A stretch of DNA of 41,651 bases from RPQJ01 sp963748985 (GCA_963748985.1 CAVVKQ010000019.1:1-41651); one strand, 5' to 3'. Shown: positions 19,404-27,954, counted from the first letter of the stretch. The notes: a model not told the origin generated them from the letters alone. Translations and numbers: made by a program.

Positions 19404-20434
19404 GGGAGTGATCCCTGGCCCGGCAGGTTCCTGTCAAAGAAAGCGACGACGCTGGCATTCATGGTCGCATGGAAGGCTTTCCTGTCGAACTGCCCTGGAT
19501 CCGAGCAAATGCCGGGAGGCTTGAGGACGCCGCAGGGAGCAAGAAACGAAGTATGGCCAGCACCGGGAACCGCATGGAACTCGACCCGCGGGCCCAGCGC
19601 ATCGCGAACCAGCCCGGCATTCGTCGCATACGGGACGTTGCGGTCCTGGTCGGCGCTCCAGAGCTGAATCGGCACCTGCACGTTGGCGAGTCCGTGCGGA
19701 CCGAACGAAAAACCCAGGCCCGGTGCCGCCACCACCGCCGCCTTGATCCTGGCGTCGGTCAGAAAGACACCTCCCACGTTCGGCGTATCGGCCTGCAGCA
19801 AAGGCGACCCGGCGTGACCCAGCACCTCGCAGATGAACTCTGGTGACTCGGCACAGTGACTTGCAACGAGTCGAAGGTCCGGCTGGGCTCCGACCGCGGT
19901 CAAGACCGTGAACCCGCCCGCAGACATCCCGAACGCGCCGATACGTTCCGGGTCGATGCGATCGTGCCCTTGCCAATCTCCGAGCATGTAGTCGAGGGCG
20001 GCATGGAGTTGTCGGTTACGCCCGCTGTACAAGGATGCCGAACCCGCAGCGCTCTGGTCTGCATAGTTGTCACCCGTGTGCATGGGAGCGGCGACCACAT
20101 AGCCGGCGTCGGCAAGGGCAAGGGCCAGGTCAGCGTGGCTGCCCGGCCCGCCGCCGTTGCCGTGCGAGATCACGACGAGCGGCAAGTCGCGACCCGAAAT
20201 CGGACCGTCGGGCGCTACATCCATCAGCAGGGGACCCAGCAAGGTCGTCGGCCGGGGACGCGCTTGCGTTGGATACCAGATGCCGACGAGAAGTTGCTGC
20301 CCATCGGAACCGGTCGCTCGAGCGACCTGGAACCCCACGGGGTGTTCCGTGCGCAGTGCCGTCAGGAAAGCGGCGACCAGGACTCCGCAGGCGAGGATCG
20401 CAATGGCCACCAGCACGCGACGAATCCATTTCAC
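19400..20434 (-). CDS. Alpha/beta hydrolase with N-terminal membrane anchor or signal
   Basis: A 344-residue serine hydrolase in the dienelactone-hydrolase/PAF-acetylhydrolase-like group. A hydrophobic N-terminal segment (VLVAIAILACGVLVAAFL) suggests a signal anchor. The nucleophile elbow is GMSAGG with Ser171; the oxyanion region is VVISHGNGGG; the acid is likely the Asp of LWSADQDRNVP and the base the His of PGAGHTSF. Several cysteines near the C-terminus (APCGVLKPPGICSDP) could form a disulfide in the periplasm. It begins with GTG at 20434, overlapping the stop of the GFA-family gene as GTGA, so the two are translationally coupled. The substrate is unknown. Confidence 0.88.
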   Translation of the reverse strand: MKWIRRVLVAIAILACGVLVAAFLTALRTEHPVGFQVARATGSDGQQLLVGIWYPTQARPRPTTLLGPLLMDVAPDGPISGRDLPLVVISHGNGGGPGSHADLALALADAGYVVAAPMHTGDNYADQSAAGSASLYSGRNRQLHAALDYMLGDWQGHDRIDPERIGAFGMSAGGFTVLTAVGAQPDLRLVASHCAESPEFICEVLGHAGSPLLQADTPNVGGVFLTDARIKAAVVAAPGLGFSFGPHGLANVQVPIQLWSADQDRNVPYATNAGLVRDALGPRVEFHAVPGAGHTSFLAPCGVLKPPGICSDPGQFDRKAFHATMNASVVAFFDRNLPGQGSLP

Positions 20435-20829
20435 CGAAACTGCTCCGCGTGTTGCCTGCCTGCATCGCCGATTTCGTCCCAGACGGCCTTCGAGCCCACC
20501 CAGACGTGGTGGGCCACCCTGAGCGCATCACCACCCTCGGTCAGGGAACCTGCTGGCACGAACATTCTTGCCGGGTCGTTGCGGCCGGGAACCGGTGAGC
20601 CGCAGATCCTGCAGAACCAGGTCTGCCAATCTGCGTTCGGCTTGCTCCACATCACGATGTGATCTTCCCCCCGAATCCACCGGAGCCTGTCATTCGGAAC
20701 GACGACCACCGCGATGCCATTGCTCCCCGTGGACCTGCGACAAATCGAGCAGTGGCACACGAAGACATCCGTAAGATCCGCGTCGATCTCAAATTGGACC
20801 GCACCGCAATTGCACTCGCCCTTGGCCAT
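20431..20829 (-). CDS. GFA-family (CENP-V) zinc protein
   Basis: A 132-residue protein of the glutathione-dependent formaldehyde-activating enzyme (Gfa/CENP-V) family. The zinc-binding cysteines are visible as CNCGAVQF, CHCSICRR and CRICGSPV. The founding Gfa was reported to speed the joining of formaldehyde and glutathione, but most relatives have no proven activity. It precedes and overlaps the alpha/beta hydrolase gene (GTGA), an arrangement that suggests a small shared operon. The start is ATG 20829. Confidence 0.9.
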   Translation of the reverse strand: MAKGECNCGAVQFEIDADLTDVFVCHCSICRRSTGSNGIAVVVVPNDRLRWIRGEDHIVMWSKPNADWQTWFCRICGSPVPGRNDPARMFVPAGSLTEGGDALRVAHHVWVGSKAVWDEIGDAGRQHAEQFR

Positions 20830-20968
20830 GAGGCCCTCCTACGAACCAAGTGCGCCGCTCGTTCCGATTAGACAGGTTCCTGCGTCGTTATCCTGGCAGG
20901 AGCCGAGCGTGAATGGGGACCAATGGCGGCTATCTCCGAGTCGCGCTCGAATTCTAACCGTGAGACGT

Positions 20969-22459
20969 TCATCGAATAGCTCCTGATGTGAATGCCTCCA
21001 ACTCGCGCGCGGGCATATCCCCGGCGGCTGCCGATGGCACGACCTCACGTCGCAAATGCTGCGCGAGTAGCGATGCTTCACGACGCAACTCGCAGACGGC
21101 TGTTGCCTCCCAGTCGCGGGCGCGTAGCCATGGCCCCAGATAGTACAATCCCGGGACGGTCTTTCCGTCTCGGCTCTTGAGCTGACCAAATCGATCCACC
21201 AGCACCCCGAGACCCGTCGGAGCCGGGACCATTGCCCCGTCAGCCATGAGCGACCGGATCAACGCCAACTGAGAGCGCCGTGGATCGCCGTCCGGACCAC
21301 TGCAGTTGATGACCTGATCGAAGACCATCGATTCTACTCGCCCGCCCTTCCTCTTGCGCAGGTCCACGACTGCAGCTTTGGCGCTGGTGCTGCACGATAG
21401 GATTCGCGCGGCCAGAATCTTCAGCCGACCAGATTCGATCAACTCGTGGACCCTGTTCCCCACCGATGAAGGCAGCTGATGGCGGTGCACATCCCAGAAA
21501 GGCAGAACATGCCGCACGAACCGCCTGCGGTCAGCCTCGGAGAACGCGGCCCACAGGTGCGAAGTGTGCGGACGCAGCCAAGAAACGACGTCGTGCCAAC
21601 TCCCCCCCCAACTCTCGGCATCGCGCACCGTGGCGCGCACTGTCGCGACAACTTGGCGCAATCCCGGCGCCGGACCGATCGCGGTCAGCATTCGCGGTGC
21701 CTGCTGAAAGCCCGGCACGGCCTCGCGACGTCTTTGCGACAGCAAGCCGCGTCGCGAGACCGCGATGATCTCTCGCGGGCCGCTCGGTCGAGCGGTGAGT
21801 TCGCAGACCGTGTCGGCCATCGTCAGGCCCGTCCCAACGATCAGGATGCGTGCGTCGGGCCGGCTCGACGGCAGTGTGGACCAGGGCTCGGCAACGTAGT
21901 GTCGGGTCGTCGCAAGCGGCAGCAATGCCTCCAGATTACGTGGTCGCGAGTGCCCCGTAGCCAGGACCACGAGGTCGGCCAGGATCATCCGGCCATCGTC
22001 AATCCCGACCCGCCAGGCTTGAACGACATCGACCCGCGACAGCGATATCGCCATACCGATGATGCGCTGCAGCCTGGCATCCGAGCTATCGGCCCTTGCG
22101 GCCTCGTTCAGACGCGTCTCGAGATACTGGCCGTACAGGCGCCGAGGCACGAAGGCACTTCGATCCGCGGGCCAGCCACATGAATGCAGGAATCTGACGA
22201 AGTCTTCAGGCTGCTGTTCATCTGCGGACATTTGCCCTGCAGGCACGTTCAGCAATGCTGTGTTGCTTGAGCAGCCGTACGCCAGCCCGGGACCGAACCT
22301 GCCGGAACGCTCGATCAGTACCACGGATATTTTCGACGGACCGGCTATACGCAGCAGATCCAGCGCCAACGCCGTGCCGCTGAAGCCAGCGCCGACGATG
22401 GCAATCGTCCGCATGCGTTCTCGGCCCCACGCTGGATCGACCATTTGCATGCCCGCCAT
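20969..22459 (-). CDS. FAD/NAD(P)-binding oxidoreductase, YdhS-like
   Basis: A two-Rossmann flavoprotein of the FAD-NAD(P)-binding family (PF13454-like; YdhS-type). The FAD motif is IAIVGAGFSGTALALDLL; the second dinucleotide site is ILIVGTGLTMADTVCEL; the intervening ATGHSRPRN matches the family's ATG motif. The C-terminal GLYYLGPWLRARDWEATAV is the expected FAD-closing segment. It resembles N-hydroxylating and Baeyer-Villiger-type enzymes in fold, but the reaction cannot be stated. The outer start (ATG 22459) gives 496 residues; the inner ATG 22414, just before the FAD motif (GAGAACGC before it), is equally likely. The downstream GFA gene is 139 bases away, so a common operon is possible. 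Confidence 0.88.
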   Translation of the reverse strand: MAGMQMVDPAWGRERMRTIAIVGAGFSGTALALDLLRIAGPSKISVVLIERSGRFGPGLAYGCSSNTALLNVPAGQMSADEQQPEDFVRFLHSCGWPADRSAFVPRRLYGQYLETRLNEAARADSSDARLQRIIGMAISLSRVDVVQAWRVGIDDGRMILADLVVLATGHSRPRNLEALLPLATTRHYVAEPWSTLPSSRPDARILIVGTGLTMADTVCELTARPSGPREIIAVSRRGLLSQRRREAVPGFQQAPRMLTAIGPAPGLRQVVATVRATVRDAESWGGSWHDVVSWLRPHTSHLWAAFSEADRRRFVRHVLPFWDVHRHQLPSSVGNRVHELIESGRLKILAARILSCSTSAKAAVVDLRKRKGGRVESMVFDQVINCSGPDGDPRRSQLALIRSLMADGAMVPAPTGLGVLVDRFGQLKSRDGKTVPGLYYLGPWLRARDWEATAVCELRREASLLAQHLRREVVPSAAAGDMPARELEAFTSGAIR

Positions 22460-22664
22460 GATTCAAGGCAGGCGGTAACGGTGTCAGTCGCCAGCCGGTG
22501 ACAAGTCGGTTTGCAGGCACAGCGTGCCGGTTCCGAGCGCAGCGCAGCGATGGTACGAACGAAACGTGACCGAAATCTAACCGCCTCGCGACTGACTGGA
22601 TGACCACTGTTCTGGAGAATGCGTCCCATGCGGGCCCTGGAGCCCGGACACCTGGACCAGGACG

Positions 22665-22847
22665 ATGAATGCAATCTACGACTTCGACTTTCAAAAGATG
22701 ACGAACGCGATCGCCGAGGCCACGCCGGAGGCGTACACCCAGGACACCGACACTGACGTATCCTTCATGCGCGGGTTGCTGTACGGAGTCGTGTTCGCGC
22801 TGCCGGGCTGGGTCGTTATCGCCGGCCTGATCCTCGCGTTGCTGTGA
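22665..22847 (+). CDS. Small single-span membrane protein, unrecognised
   Basis: A 60-residue open frame that I do not recognise. The N-terminal half is acidic and polar (EATPEAYTQDTDTDVS). The C-terminal half from about residue 34 is one hydrophobic helix, GLLYGVVFALPGWVVIAGLI, ending at the stop. Codon use has the G/C third positions of the neighbours, and the frame starts at ATG 22665 with GGA about eight bases upstream. It stands divergent from the FAD protein and convergent with the desaturase. It could be a membrane-bound regulator or a subunit of a larger complex. Its reality is moderately supported. Confidence 0.55.
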   Translation: MNAIYDFDFQKMTNAIAEATPEAYTQDTDTDVSFMRGLLYGVVFALPGWVVIAGLILALL

Positions 22848-22963
22848 ACCGTTGGATACGATTACGACGAAGGCCCGAGCGGCCCTTCTAAGTCTTTGAA
22901 TCCAGGTGGTGCGGGTGATGGGAACCGCTGGCGGTTTGGGACCAGCGTCCCGAACCGTTCCGA

Positions 22964-23007
22964 CTAACCCCCAACCCCTATCCCCTAACCCCTACCCCTG
23001 ACCCCTT
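22964..23007 (-). repeat. Six-run G-rich tract, telomere-like, after the desaturase stop
   Basis: On the plus strand there are six runs of at least four C (22968-72, 22975-78, 22982-85, 22989-92, 22995-98, 23002-05) with loops of only two or three bases. On the minus strand, which is the desaturase coding strand, this is GGGG repeated with TA/TTA-like spacers, four bases past the stop codon. It is a strong candidate for a G-quadruplex in the 3' end of the message or in DNA. Period is about seven bases. Confidence 0.85.
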
Positions 23008-23010
23008 CTG

Positions 23011-24183
23011 TCAGGCGGCGAGCGACGCCTTGCTCATCGCGCGCAGGCGGCGGCGCTGCAGGTGCAGCCCCTGCTCGATCTGCTTCAACTGCAGGCGGAA
23101 GTTGGTCTCTTCCCAACGCTGCAACAGGCGCTGCTTGCGGTCCGACACCCACTGGTCGCGTACCTTGCCCCATTCCTCGACCGACTTGCGGAACGCTGCG
23201 TATTCCTCGGCGACACGGGCCTTCAGGCGATCGACTTGCTCGTCGCCCTGCCGATTGCGCCGCGCCTCGAGCGCCCGTTCGACGCGCTTGAACTGCATGG
23301 CGACCTGCGACCGCTGGATCCAGAGATCCGGCACGCGCTTCAGGTTGTCAGCCAGACCCACGTACGACAGGCCTGCGATCAGCCACTTGGTCGGGTCGTA
23401 GTGCCACCACTTCACGCCGTTGCGGTAGTCGTTCTGGAAGATGTGGTGAAAGTTGTGATAACCCTCGCCGTACGTCAGGAACGCCAGCACGGGGTTGTCC
23501 CGGGCAGTGTTCTCGTCCGTGTACGGCTGCGAGCCCCACATGTGGGCCAGCGAGTTGATGAACCACGTGAAGTGGTGGTTGATCACGAGACGCAGGATGC
23601 CCGCCAGCAGGAACACGCCCCACACGTCGCCCACAGCCCAACCCGCGAGCAGCGGCACCGCCACGTTCATGAAGACCGTGAGCGGGATGTAGAACCGGTG
23701 CTGGAACATGACGATGGGATCGCGCTCGAGGTCGCGCGCGTTCGAAAAATCGTTCCTGCCGCTCGGGTAGTCGCGCAGGATCCAGCCCATGTGCGAAAAC
23801 CAGAACCCGCGCTTCGCGCTGTACGGATCCTTGTCCCAGTCGTCGACGAAGCGATGGTGGGTGCGGTGCTGCGAGCCCCACACCAGGATGCTGTTCTGCA
23901 GTGCCATCGCGCCGAACAGCATCAGGAAGGTTCTCACCAACCAGTGCGCGCCGTAGGCGCGGTGCGCCCACAGGCGGTGATAACCAGCCGTGATCGCGAT
24001 ACCGCATGCCCACAGGGACACGAGCGCCAGCACCCAGGCAGCGAGGCTGTACCCATGCGTGAAGCCATACCAGGGCACCACCGTGACGGCAGTCAAAGGC
24101 AGAGCCGTGAACAGGATCGTGGTGACCCAGTTGATGGGAGCATGCTCGGGCGCGCGCGCGACGGTGTCGGTGTCGTTGTGCAT
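23011..24183 (-). CDS. Acyl-CoA/acyl-lipid delta-9-type fatty acid desaturase
   Basis: A 390-residue membrane di-iron desaturase that would introduce a double bond in long acyl chains. The three histidine boxes are HRLWAH, HRTHH and HNFHH, with a fourth conserved NHHFTWFINS. Hydrophobic pairs flank them, as in stearoyl-CoA desaturase/DesC. From about residue 300 onward comes a highly charged helix-rich tail of about 90 residues (repeating Arg/Glu/Gln), probably a cytoplasmic coiled coil, which is not part of the catalytic core. It starts at ATG 24183. It is probably used for membrane fluidity control. It is followed at its 3' end by a G-rich tract. Confidence 0.94.
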   Translation of the reverse strand: MHNDTDTVARAPEHAPINWVTTILFTALPLTAVTVVPWYGFTHGYSLAAWVLALVSLWACGIAITAGYHRLWAHRAYGAHWLVRTFLMLFGAMALQNSILVWGSQHRTHHRFVDDWDKDPYSAKRGFWFSHMGWILRDYPSGRNDFSNARDLERDPIVMFQHRFYIPLTVFMNVAVPLLAGWAVGDVWGVFLLAGILRLVINHHFTWFINSLAHMWGSQPYTDENTARDNPVLAFLTYGEGYHNFHHIFQNDYRNGVKWWHYDPTKWLIAGLSYVGLADNLKRVPDLWIQRSQVAMQFKRVERALEARRNRQGDEQVDRLKARVAEEYAAFRKSVEEWGKVRDQWVSDRKQRLLQRWEETNFRLQLKQIEQGLHLQRRRLRAMSKASLAA

Positions 24184-24473
24184 CAGGAGGTTCCGTTAGT
24201 CGTCACTGTTTACGTCCAATAGCCCTGTAGTCTAACGGCCGGGTCCGGCCGAGGCATAGTTACTTTCAACCAACTATCTGATCCATAAGTGTTCTTTTCC
24301 GTGTGCTGGCGCATAAAAACGACAGCCCGGCAAAGTCATGTGCCTGCTGCGACGCAGCAATCGAATCAGCTCGGTCGGCGCTACTGATTGCGCCGCCATT
24401 GGCGTACGGTCAACGATATCGCCCCTCGACCGTTGTCCGGATTGGACGACCCTGAACCGCTCGGAGAGCCCCC
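24184..24473. other. Divergent promoter region desaturase / DUF3011 protein
   Basis: A 290-base stretch without a gene. Its AT-rich part (about 24200-24330) contains the inverted repeat ATAGTT-N10-AACTAT at 24256-24261 and 24272-24277, a possible operator for the desaturase. The right part ends with GGAGAG a few bases before the DUF3011 start. No RNA gene or terminator was recognised. Confidence 0.5.
24256..24277 (-). promoter_or_regulatory. Candidate operator upstream of desaturase
   Basis: A perfect 6-base inverted repeat, ATAGTT and AACTAT separated by ten bases, about 75 bases before the desaturase start. Spacing is compatible with a dimeric regulator of the TetR or MarR kind, as found for many desaturase genes. 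It does not match any operator I know, and a repeat this short can arise by chance. Confidence 0.35.
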
Positions 24474-25475
24474 ATGCGATCGATTGCGCGTCCGTTCCTC
24501 GCCGCCCTGCTCGCGGTGGCTGCCTCCGTGCCTGCGTTGGGCTGGGCCCAGGAAGGTGTCGCTCCGGCTGCGCGTGCACCCGTCAAGCAGCCAGCGCTCA
24601 AGCAGGCGCCGGCGGCGCAGACCCGCTCTGCCCAGAGCGACTGCGTGCGCGAAGCCAACCGGCGGGGGTTCACCGTGCTGGACACGAGCAACTTCCAGCA
24701 GTTCCGCGAAGGCTGGTCGATCGATCTGCGCGTGCGCAACCAACGCGGGCACGTCACGAATGGTTCATGTTTCGTCGAAACCCGCACGGGCGACGTCAAC
24801 CTCTATGGCTTCGGCTGGGGTTACGACGACGACGGCGACGACCGCATGCAGTTCAGCTGCGCTTCGGTCGAAAAGAAGTACCGAGAGTGCCAGCTGCCAG
24901 TGAACGGCCGCGCAGTGCTGGTGAAGCGGTTGTCCGACGCGCGCTGCGTCGAAGGCCAGAGCTGGGGCCAGCGCGGCGATCGCGTCTGGGTTGCCCATGG
25001 CTGCCGCGCCAGGTTCGAGGTCACCCGCGGAGGCTGGGGTGGCGGTGGCGGTGGCGCCAACGTCCTGGACTGCAACTCGGATGGCGATCGCTACCGTGAA
25101 TGCGCGATCGGTGCAGGCAACTTCGGCCGCCTGTTGCGCGACAACAGCAACGGACGGTGCCGCGCGAACTCGACCTGGGGCACGCGCAACGGCGTGATCT
25201 GGGTGACGGCCGGCTGCCGCGGGCGTTTCGAAAAGGTGCGCGGCAACAGCGGCGGGTCGAGTGGCTCGAGCCAGGCCCGGGCGGAGCAGGCCTGTAGCAA
25301 CGAAGTGCAACGCCGCGGCGGACGCATCCTGCAGCAGGATGCAGCCGTAGCGATGCCGGGCGGCTACCGCATGCAGCTACGGGTGCGGATGCCGAAAGGC
25401 GAAACGCGCACCCTGGGCTGCACCTACTCGTCGCAGGGCGGGCAGGTTCGTCTCGACGTGCTGTCGGGCACCTGA
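24474..25475 (+). CDS. Exported protein with two DUF3011 repeats
   Basis: A 333-residue secreted protein. The signal peptide ends about ALGWAQ; then comes a Pro/Ala linker. Two copies of the DUF3011 module follow, recognised by the paired pattern C-x-(S/N)-x-x-x-x-(Y)R-E-C, then a Leu-Ser-like stretch, (C)-x-x-x-x-x-WG and (I/V)WV-x-x-GCR-x-x-F (for example CVEGQSWGQRGDRVWVAHGC and CRANSTWGTRNGVIWVTAGC). Conserved cysteines probably form disulfides. The repeats are separated by a Gly-rich linker. A third, less similar Cys-containing domain follows. Function is unknown; such proteins are common in Xanthomonadales-like genomes. ATG 24474 is preceded by GGAGAG. It ends six bases before the convergent hydrogenase protease gene. 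Confidence 0.88.
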   Translation: MRSIARPFLAALLAVAASVPALGWAQEGVAPAARAPVKQPALKQAPAAQTRSAQSDCVREANRRGFTVLDTSNFQQFREGWSIDLRVRNQRGHVTNGSCFVETRTGDVNLYGFGWGYDDDGDDRMQFSCASVEKKYRECQLPVNGRAVLVKRLSDARCVEGQSWGQRGDRVWVAHGCRARFEVTRGGWGGGGGGANVLDCNSDGDRYRECAIGAGNFGRLLRDNSNGRCRANSTWGTRNGVIWVTAGCRGRFEKVRGNSGGSSGSSQARAEQACSNEVQRRGGRILQQDAAVAMPGGYRMQLRVRMPKGETRTLGCTYSSQGGQVRLDVLSGT

Positions 25476-25481
25476 GCGGAA

Positions 25482-25925
25482 TCAGCGGCGGCAGAGTTCC
25501 AGCAGTCGCGGCCACGCGGCCTGGCTGGCGCGCTCGGTGTCGGGGGACAACCCCGCACCGAGTTCGAAGCTATGGGCACGCACGCCGAACAGCAGCGCCG
25601 GCGGCGGGCTGACGCCCATGACACGCCGATACGTTTCCAGCACCTGAGCCGGCGCCAGCGAATGGCTGGTGTGCGCGAATCCTGCGTTGGCGCGCACCTC
25701 GCGCTCGACGAATGGCGCCTCCGCGTCGACACAGGCATCGACGAAGATCACGCGTTCGCGCCCGGCGAGGTCGAGCGCGTGCTCAACCTGCAACTGGAAG
25801 TCGACCAGCACCTCGACACCCGGCACGTCCGCCGCTTCGAGTCTTGCCGCCAGCAGCGGACCCACGGCATCGTCGCCCCGGCTCGGGTTGCCGACGGCAA
25901 ACACGAGCGTAGGCGCGACCTTCAT
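25482..25925 (-). CDS. Hydrogenase maturation protease (HoxW/HoxM-type)
   Basis: A 147-residue endopeptidase of the HyaD/HycI/HoxW family, which removes the C-terminal peptide from the [NiFe] large subunit after nickel insertion. The N-terminal motif GNPSRGDDAVGPLLAARLE carries the first nickel-sensing acidic residue, followed by VIFVDACVD (Asp) and TSHSLAP (His). Start ATG 25925 overlaps the hoxH stop as ATGA. It is last in the hox operon, so it is made together with its substrate. I leave the symbol open between hoxW and hoxM. Confidence 0.92.
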   Translation of the reverse strand: MKVAPTLVFAVGNPSRGDDAVGPLLAARLEAADVPGVEVLVDFQLQVEHALDLAGRERVIFVDACVDAEAPFVEREVRANAGFAHTSHSLAPAQVLETYRRVMGVSPPPALLFGVRAHSFELGAGLSPDTERASQAAWPRLLELCRR

Positions 25926-27388
25926 CCGCGCACCATCGAGTCTGCGATCGAGCCGTCGGCGTCGAGCAGATCCACCGACAGCGGCATCCTGCCGACCGCG
26001 TGCGTCGCGCATGAAAGACAGGGATCGAACGCACGCACCGCCACTTCGATGTGATTGAGCAGGCCCTCGGTCAGCGTGCGCCCGTCCAGGTACTGGCGCG
26101 CCACCTCGCGGATCGCCACGTTCATCGCATGGTTGTTGTGCGTCGTCGACACGATCAGGTTCGCGCGCACCACCTGGTCGTTCTCGTCCACGCGGTAGTG
26201 GTGTATGAGAGTGCCGCGCGGCGCCTCGATGACGCCCACGCCGCGCGCCTGCCGCTTGCCGCCCGTGATGAGGTCGGTCCCGAGGAGATCACCGTCGTGC
26301 AGCAGGTCCTTGATCGCTTCGGCCGCGTGCAGCATCTCGATCATGCGCGCCCAGTGAAAACCGAGCGTGGACAGCGCGGCGCGTCCGTCGTCAAACGCCA
26401 TGAACTCGCGCCGTTCGCGGTCGGCGAGCGGCGTGGGAATGAAATCGCAACGGGTGACGCGAGTCAGCGGTCCGACACGGTACCAGCCGTTCTCGTGACC
26501 GAGCGCGCGCAGGTACGGGAACTTCATGTACGACCAGGCCTTCACTTCCTCGGAGATCTGCTCCCAGTAGTGGTCGTAGTCCACGTGATCGAAGATCGTC
26601 CCGCCGTCCGCGCCTCGTGCACGCAGTCCGCCGTGATAGAGGTCCATCGCGCCGTCGGCACGCACGAGGCTCAGCGTCCGCGCCTCGAACGTGCCGAAGC
26701 GGCGGTAGGTCGCGAGGTCCTGCTCGAAGAGTTGCCTGACCAGCCGCACGGCGTCGCGGCTCCACGCGATCATCTGGTAGATGTCTTTCTGCAACTCGTC
26801 GCGCTCGGCGGCCGTGAGGCTCTTGTTCACGCCGCCGGGCACCGAGCCCGTGCCGTGGATGCGCTTGCCCGCCGTGTGGCGGACGACTTCCTGGCCGTAC
26901 TTGCGCAACAGCACGCCCTGCCGGGCAATGTCGGGATAGGCCGCCGCGATACCCACGATGTTGCGGCGCGCGACGTCGGAACCGAAGCCGAACAGCAGGT
27001 CCGGCGACGACAGATGGAAGAAATGCAGCGCATGCGACTGCAGGATCTGCCCGTAGTGCATCAGGCGGCGGATCTTCTCCGCCGTGGGCGTGAGCGTCGT
27101 CGCGCCGACCACCTGGTCGAGCGCCTTGCACGCCGCGAGGTGATGGCTCACCGGGCAGATGCCGCACAGGCGCTGCACCATCACCGGTACTTCCCAGTAC
27201 GGCCGGCCCTGGATGAACTTCTCGAAGGCGCGGAATTCCACGATGTGCAGTCGCGCCTGCTGGACGTGGCCGTCCTCGTCCAGCAGCAGCGTGACCTTGC
27301 CGTGGCCCTCGACGCGCGACAGCGGTTCGATCACCACGCGGCGCAGCTGCTCGGGGTGGGCGGCGGTTTCCAGCGGCAGCGTGCTCAT
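25922..27388 (-). CDS. hoxH: NAD-linked [NiFe]-hydrogenase large subunit HoxH
   Basis: The 488-residue catalytic subunit of a group 3d bidirectional hydrogenase, equal in length to the Ralstonia protein. The Ni-Fe ligands are the two CxxC pairs: RLCGICPVSHH (N-terminal) and DPCLSCATH (C-terminal). Other family blocks are IEPLSRVEGHGKVTL, HALHFFHLSSPDLLFGFG and APRGTLIHHYRVDE. After the His of the C-terminal motif there are 25 residues, a normal peptide for the maturation protease encoded by the next gene. It begins 14 bases after hoxY. It converts H2 and protons in the cytoplasm with electrons passed to HoxY, HoxU and HoxF. Confidence 0.97.
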   Translation of the reverse strand: MSTLPLETAAHPEQLRRVVIEPLSRVEGHGKVTLLLDEDGHVQQARLHIVEFRAFEKFIQGRPYWEVPVMVQRLCGICPVSHHLAACKALDQVVGATTLTPTAEKIRRLMHYGQILQSHALHFFHLSSPDLLFGFGSDVARRNIVGIAAAYPDIARQGVLLRKYGQEVVRHTAGKRIHGTGSVPGGVNKSLTAAERDELQKDIYQMIAWSRDAVRLVRQLFEQDLATYRRFGTFEARTLSLVRADGAMDLYHGGLRARGADGGTIFDHVDYDHYWEQISEEVKAWSYMKFPYLRALGHENGWYRVGPLTRVTRCDFIPTPLADRERREFMAFDDGRAALSTLGFHWARMIEMLHAAEAIKDLLHDGDLLGTDLITGGKRQARGVGVIEAPRGTLIHHYRVDENDQVVRANLIVSTTHNNHAMNVAIREVARQYLDGRTLTEGLLNHIEVAVRAFDPCLSCATHAVGRMPLSVDLLDADGSIADSMVRG

Positions 27389-27402
27389 ACGGGCGGCCCT
27401 GC

Positions 27403-27954
27403 TCAGTCGTAGTGAATCAGGCCGTGGCCGAGTTTCGGCGTGCGGCCCTCGATCAGGTCAGTGAGGAATTTCCAGATCGCGTCGCCCGACGGCGGGCAGC
27501 CCGGGATGAAGTAGTCGATCTTCACGACTTCGTGCAGCGGATGCACCTTGTCGAGCGGCAGCGGCAACTCGGGATCGTTGGGGATCATGCCCTGGGACAC
27601 GCCGGGATCGGTCAGGTACACCTCCTGCAGGCACAGGCCGAGGTCGAGGTGGTTGCGCTGGGCGGGCAGGCCGCCCGTCACGGCGCAGGCGCCCATCGCC
27701 ACCAGGATCTTGCAATTGGCGCGAAACTCGCGCAGCACGTGCACGTTCTCCGCGTTGCAGATGCCGCCCTCGATGATGCCGATGTCGCACGGTCCGCAGC
27801 GCTTGATGTCGGTCAGCGGCGAACGATCGAACTCGATGCGCTCGAGCAGCAGGAACAGCCGTTCGTCGATGTCGAGCAGCGACATGTGGCAACCAAAGCA
27901 GCCGGCGAGCGACGTTGTCGCGACCTTGAGCTTGCGCCGTGTGACGTCAGTCAT
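27403..27954 (-). CDS. hoxY: NAD-linked hydrogenase small subunit HoxY
   Basis: About 183 residues, the electron-transfer small subunit with a proximal [4Fe-4S] cluster. Cysteines are in AGCFGCHMSLLD, GACAVTGGLP and PGCPPSGD, the usual ligand set, plus an extra pair in KRCGPCDIGIIEGGICN. No twin-arginine signal is present, as expected for a cytoplasmic group 3d enzyme. ATG 27954 lies inside the end of hoxU (eight-base overlap). It pairs with HoxH to make the hydrogenase module of the HoxFUYH complex. Confidence 0.95.
   Translation of the reverse strand: MTDVTRRKLKVATTSLAGCFGCHMSLLDIDERLFLLLERIEFDRSPLTDIKRCGPCDIGIIEGGICNAENVHVLREFRANCKILVAMGACAVTGGLPAQRNHLDLGLCLQEVYLTDPGVSQGMIPNDPELPLPLDKVHPLHEVVKIDYFIPGCPPSGDAIWKFLTDLIEGRTPKLGHGLIHYD

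Noticed and set aside
22865..22900. Possible terminator hairpin GAAGGCC/GGCCCTTC after the small membrane protein
   Set aside because: The stem is short, has a bulged base and no T-run follows.
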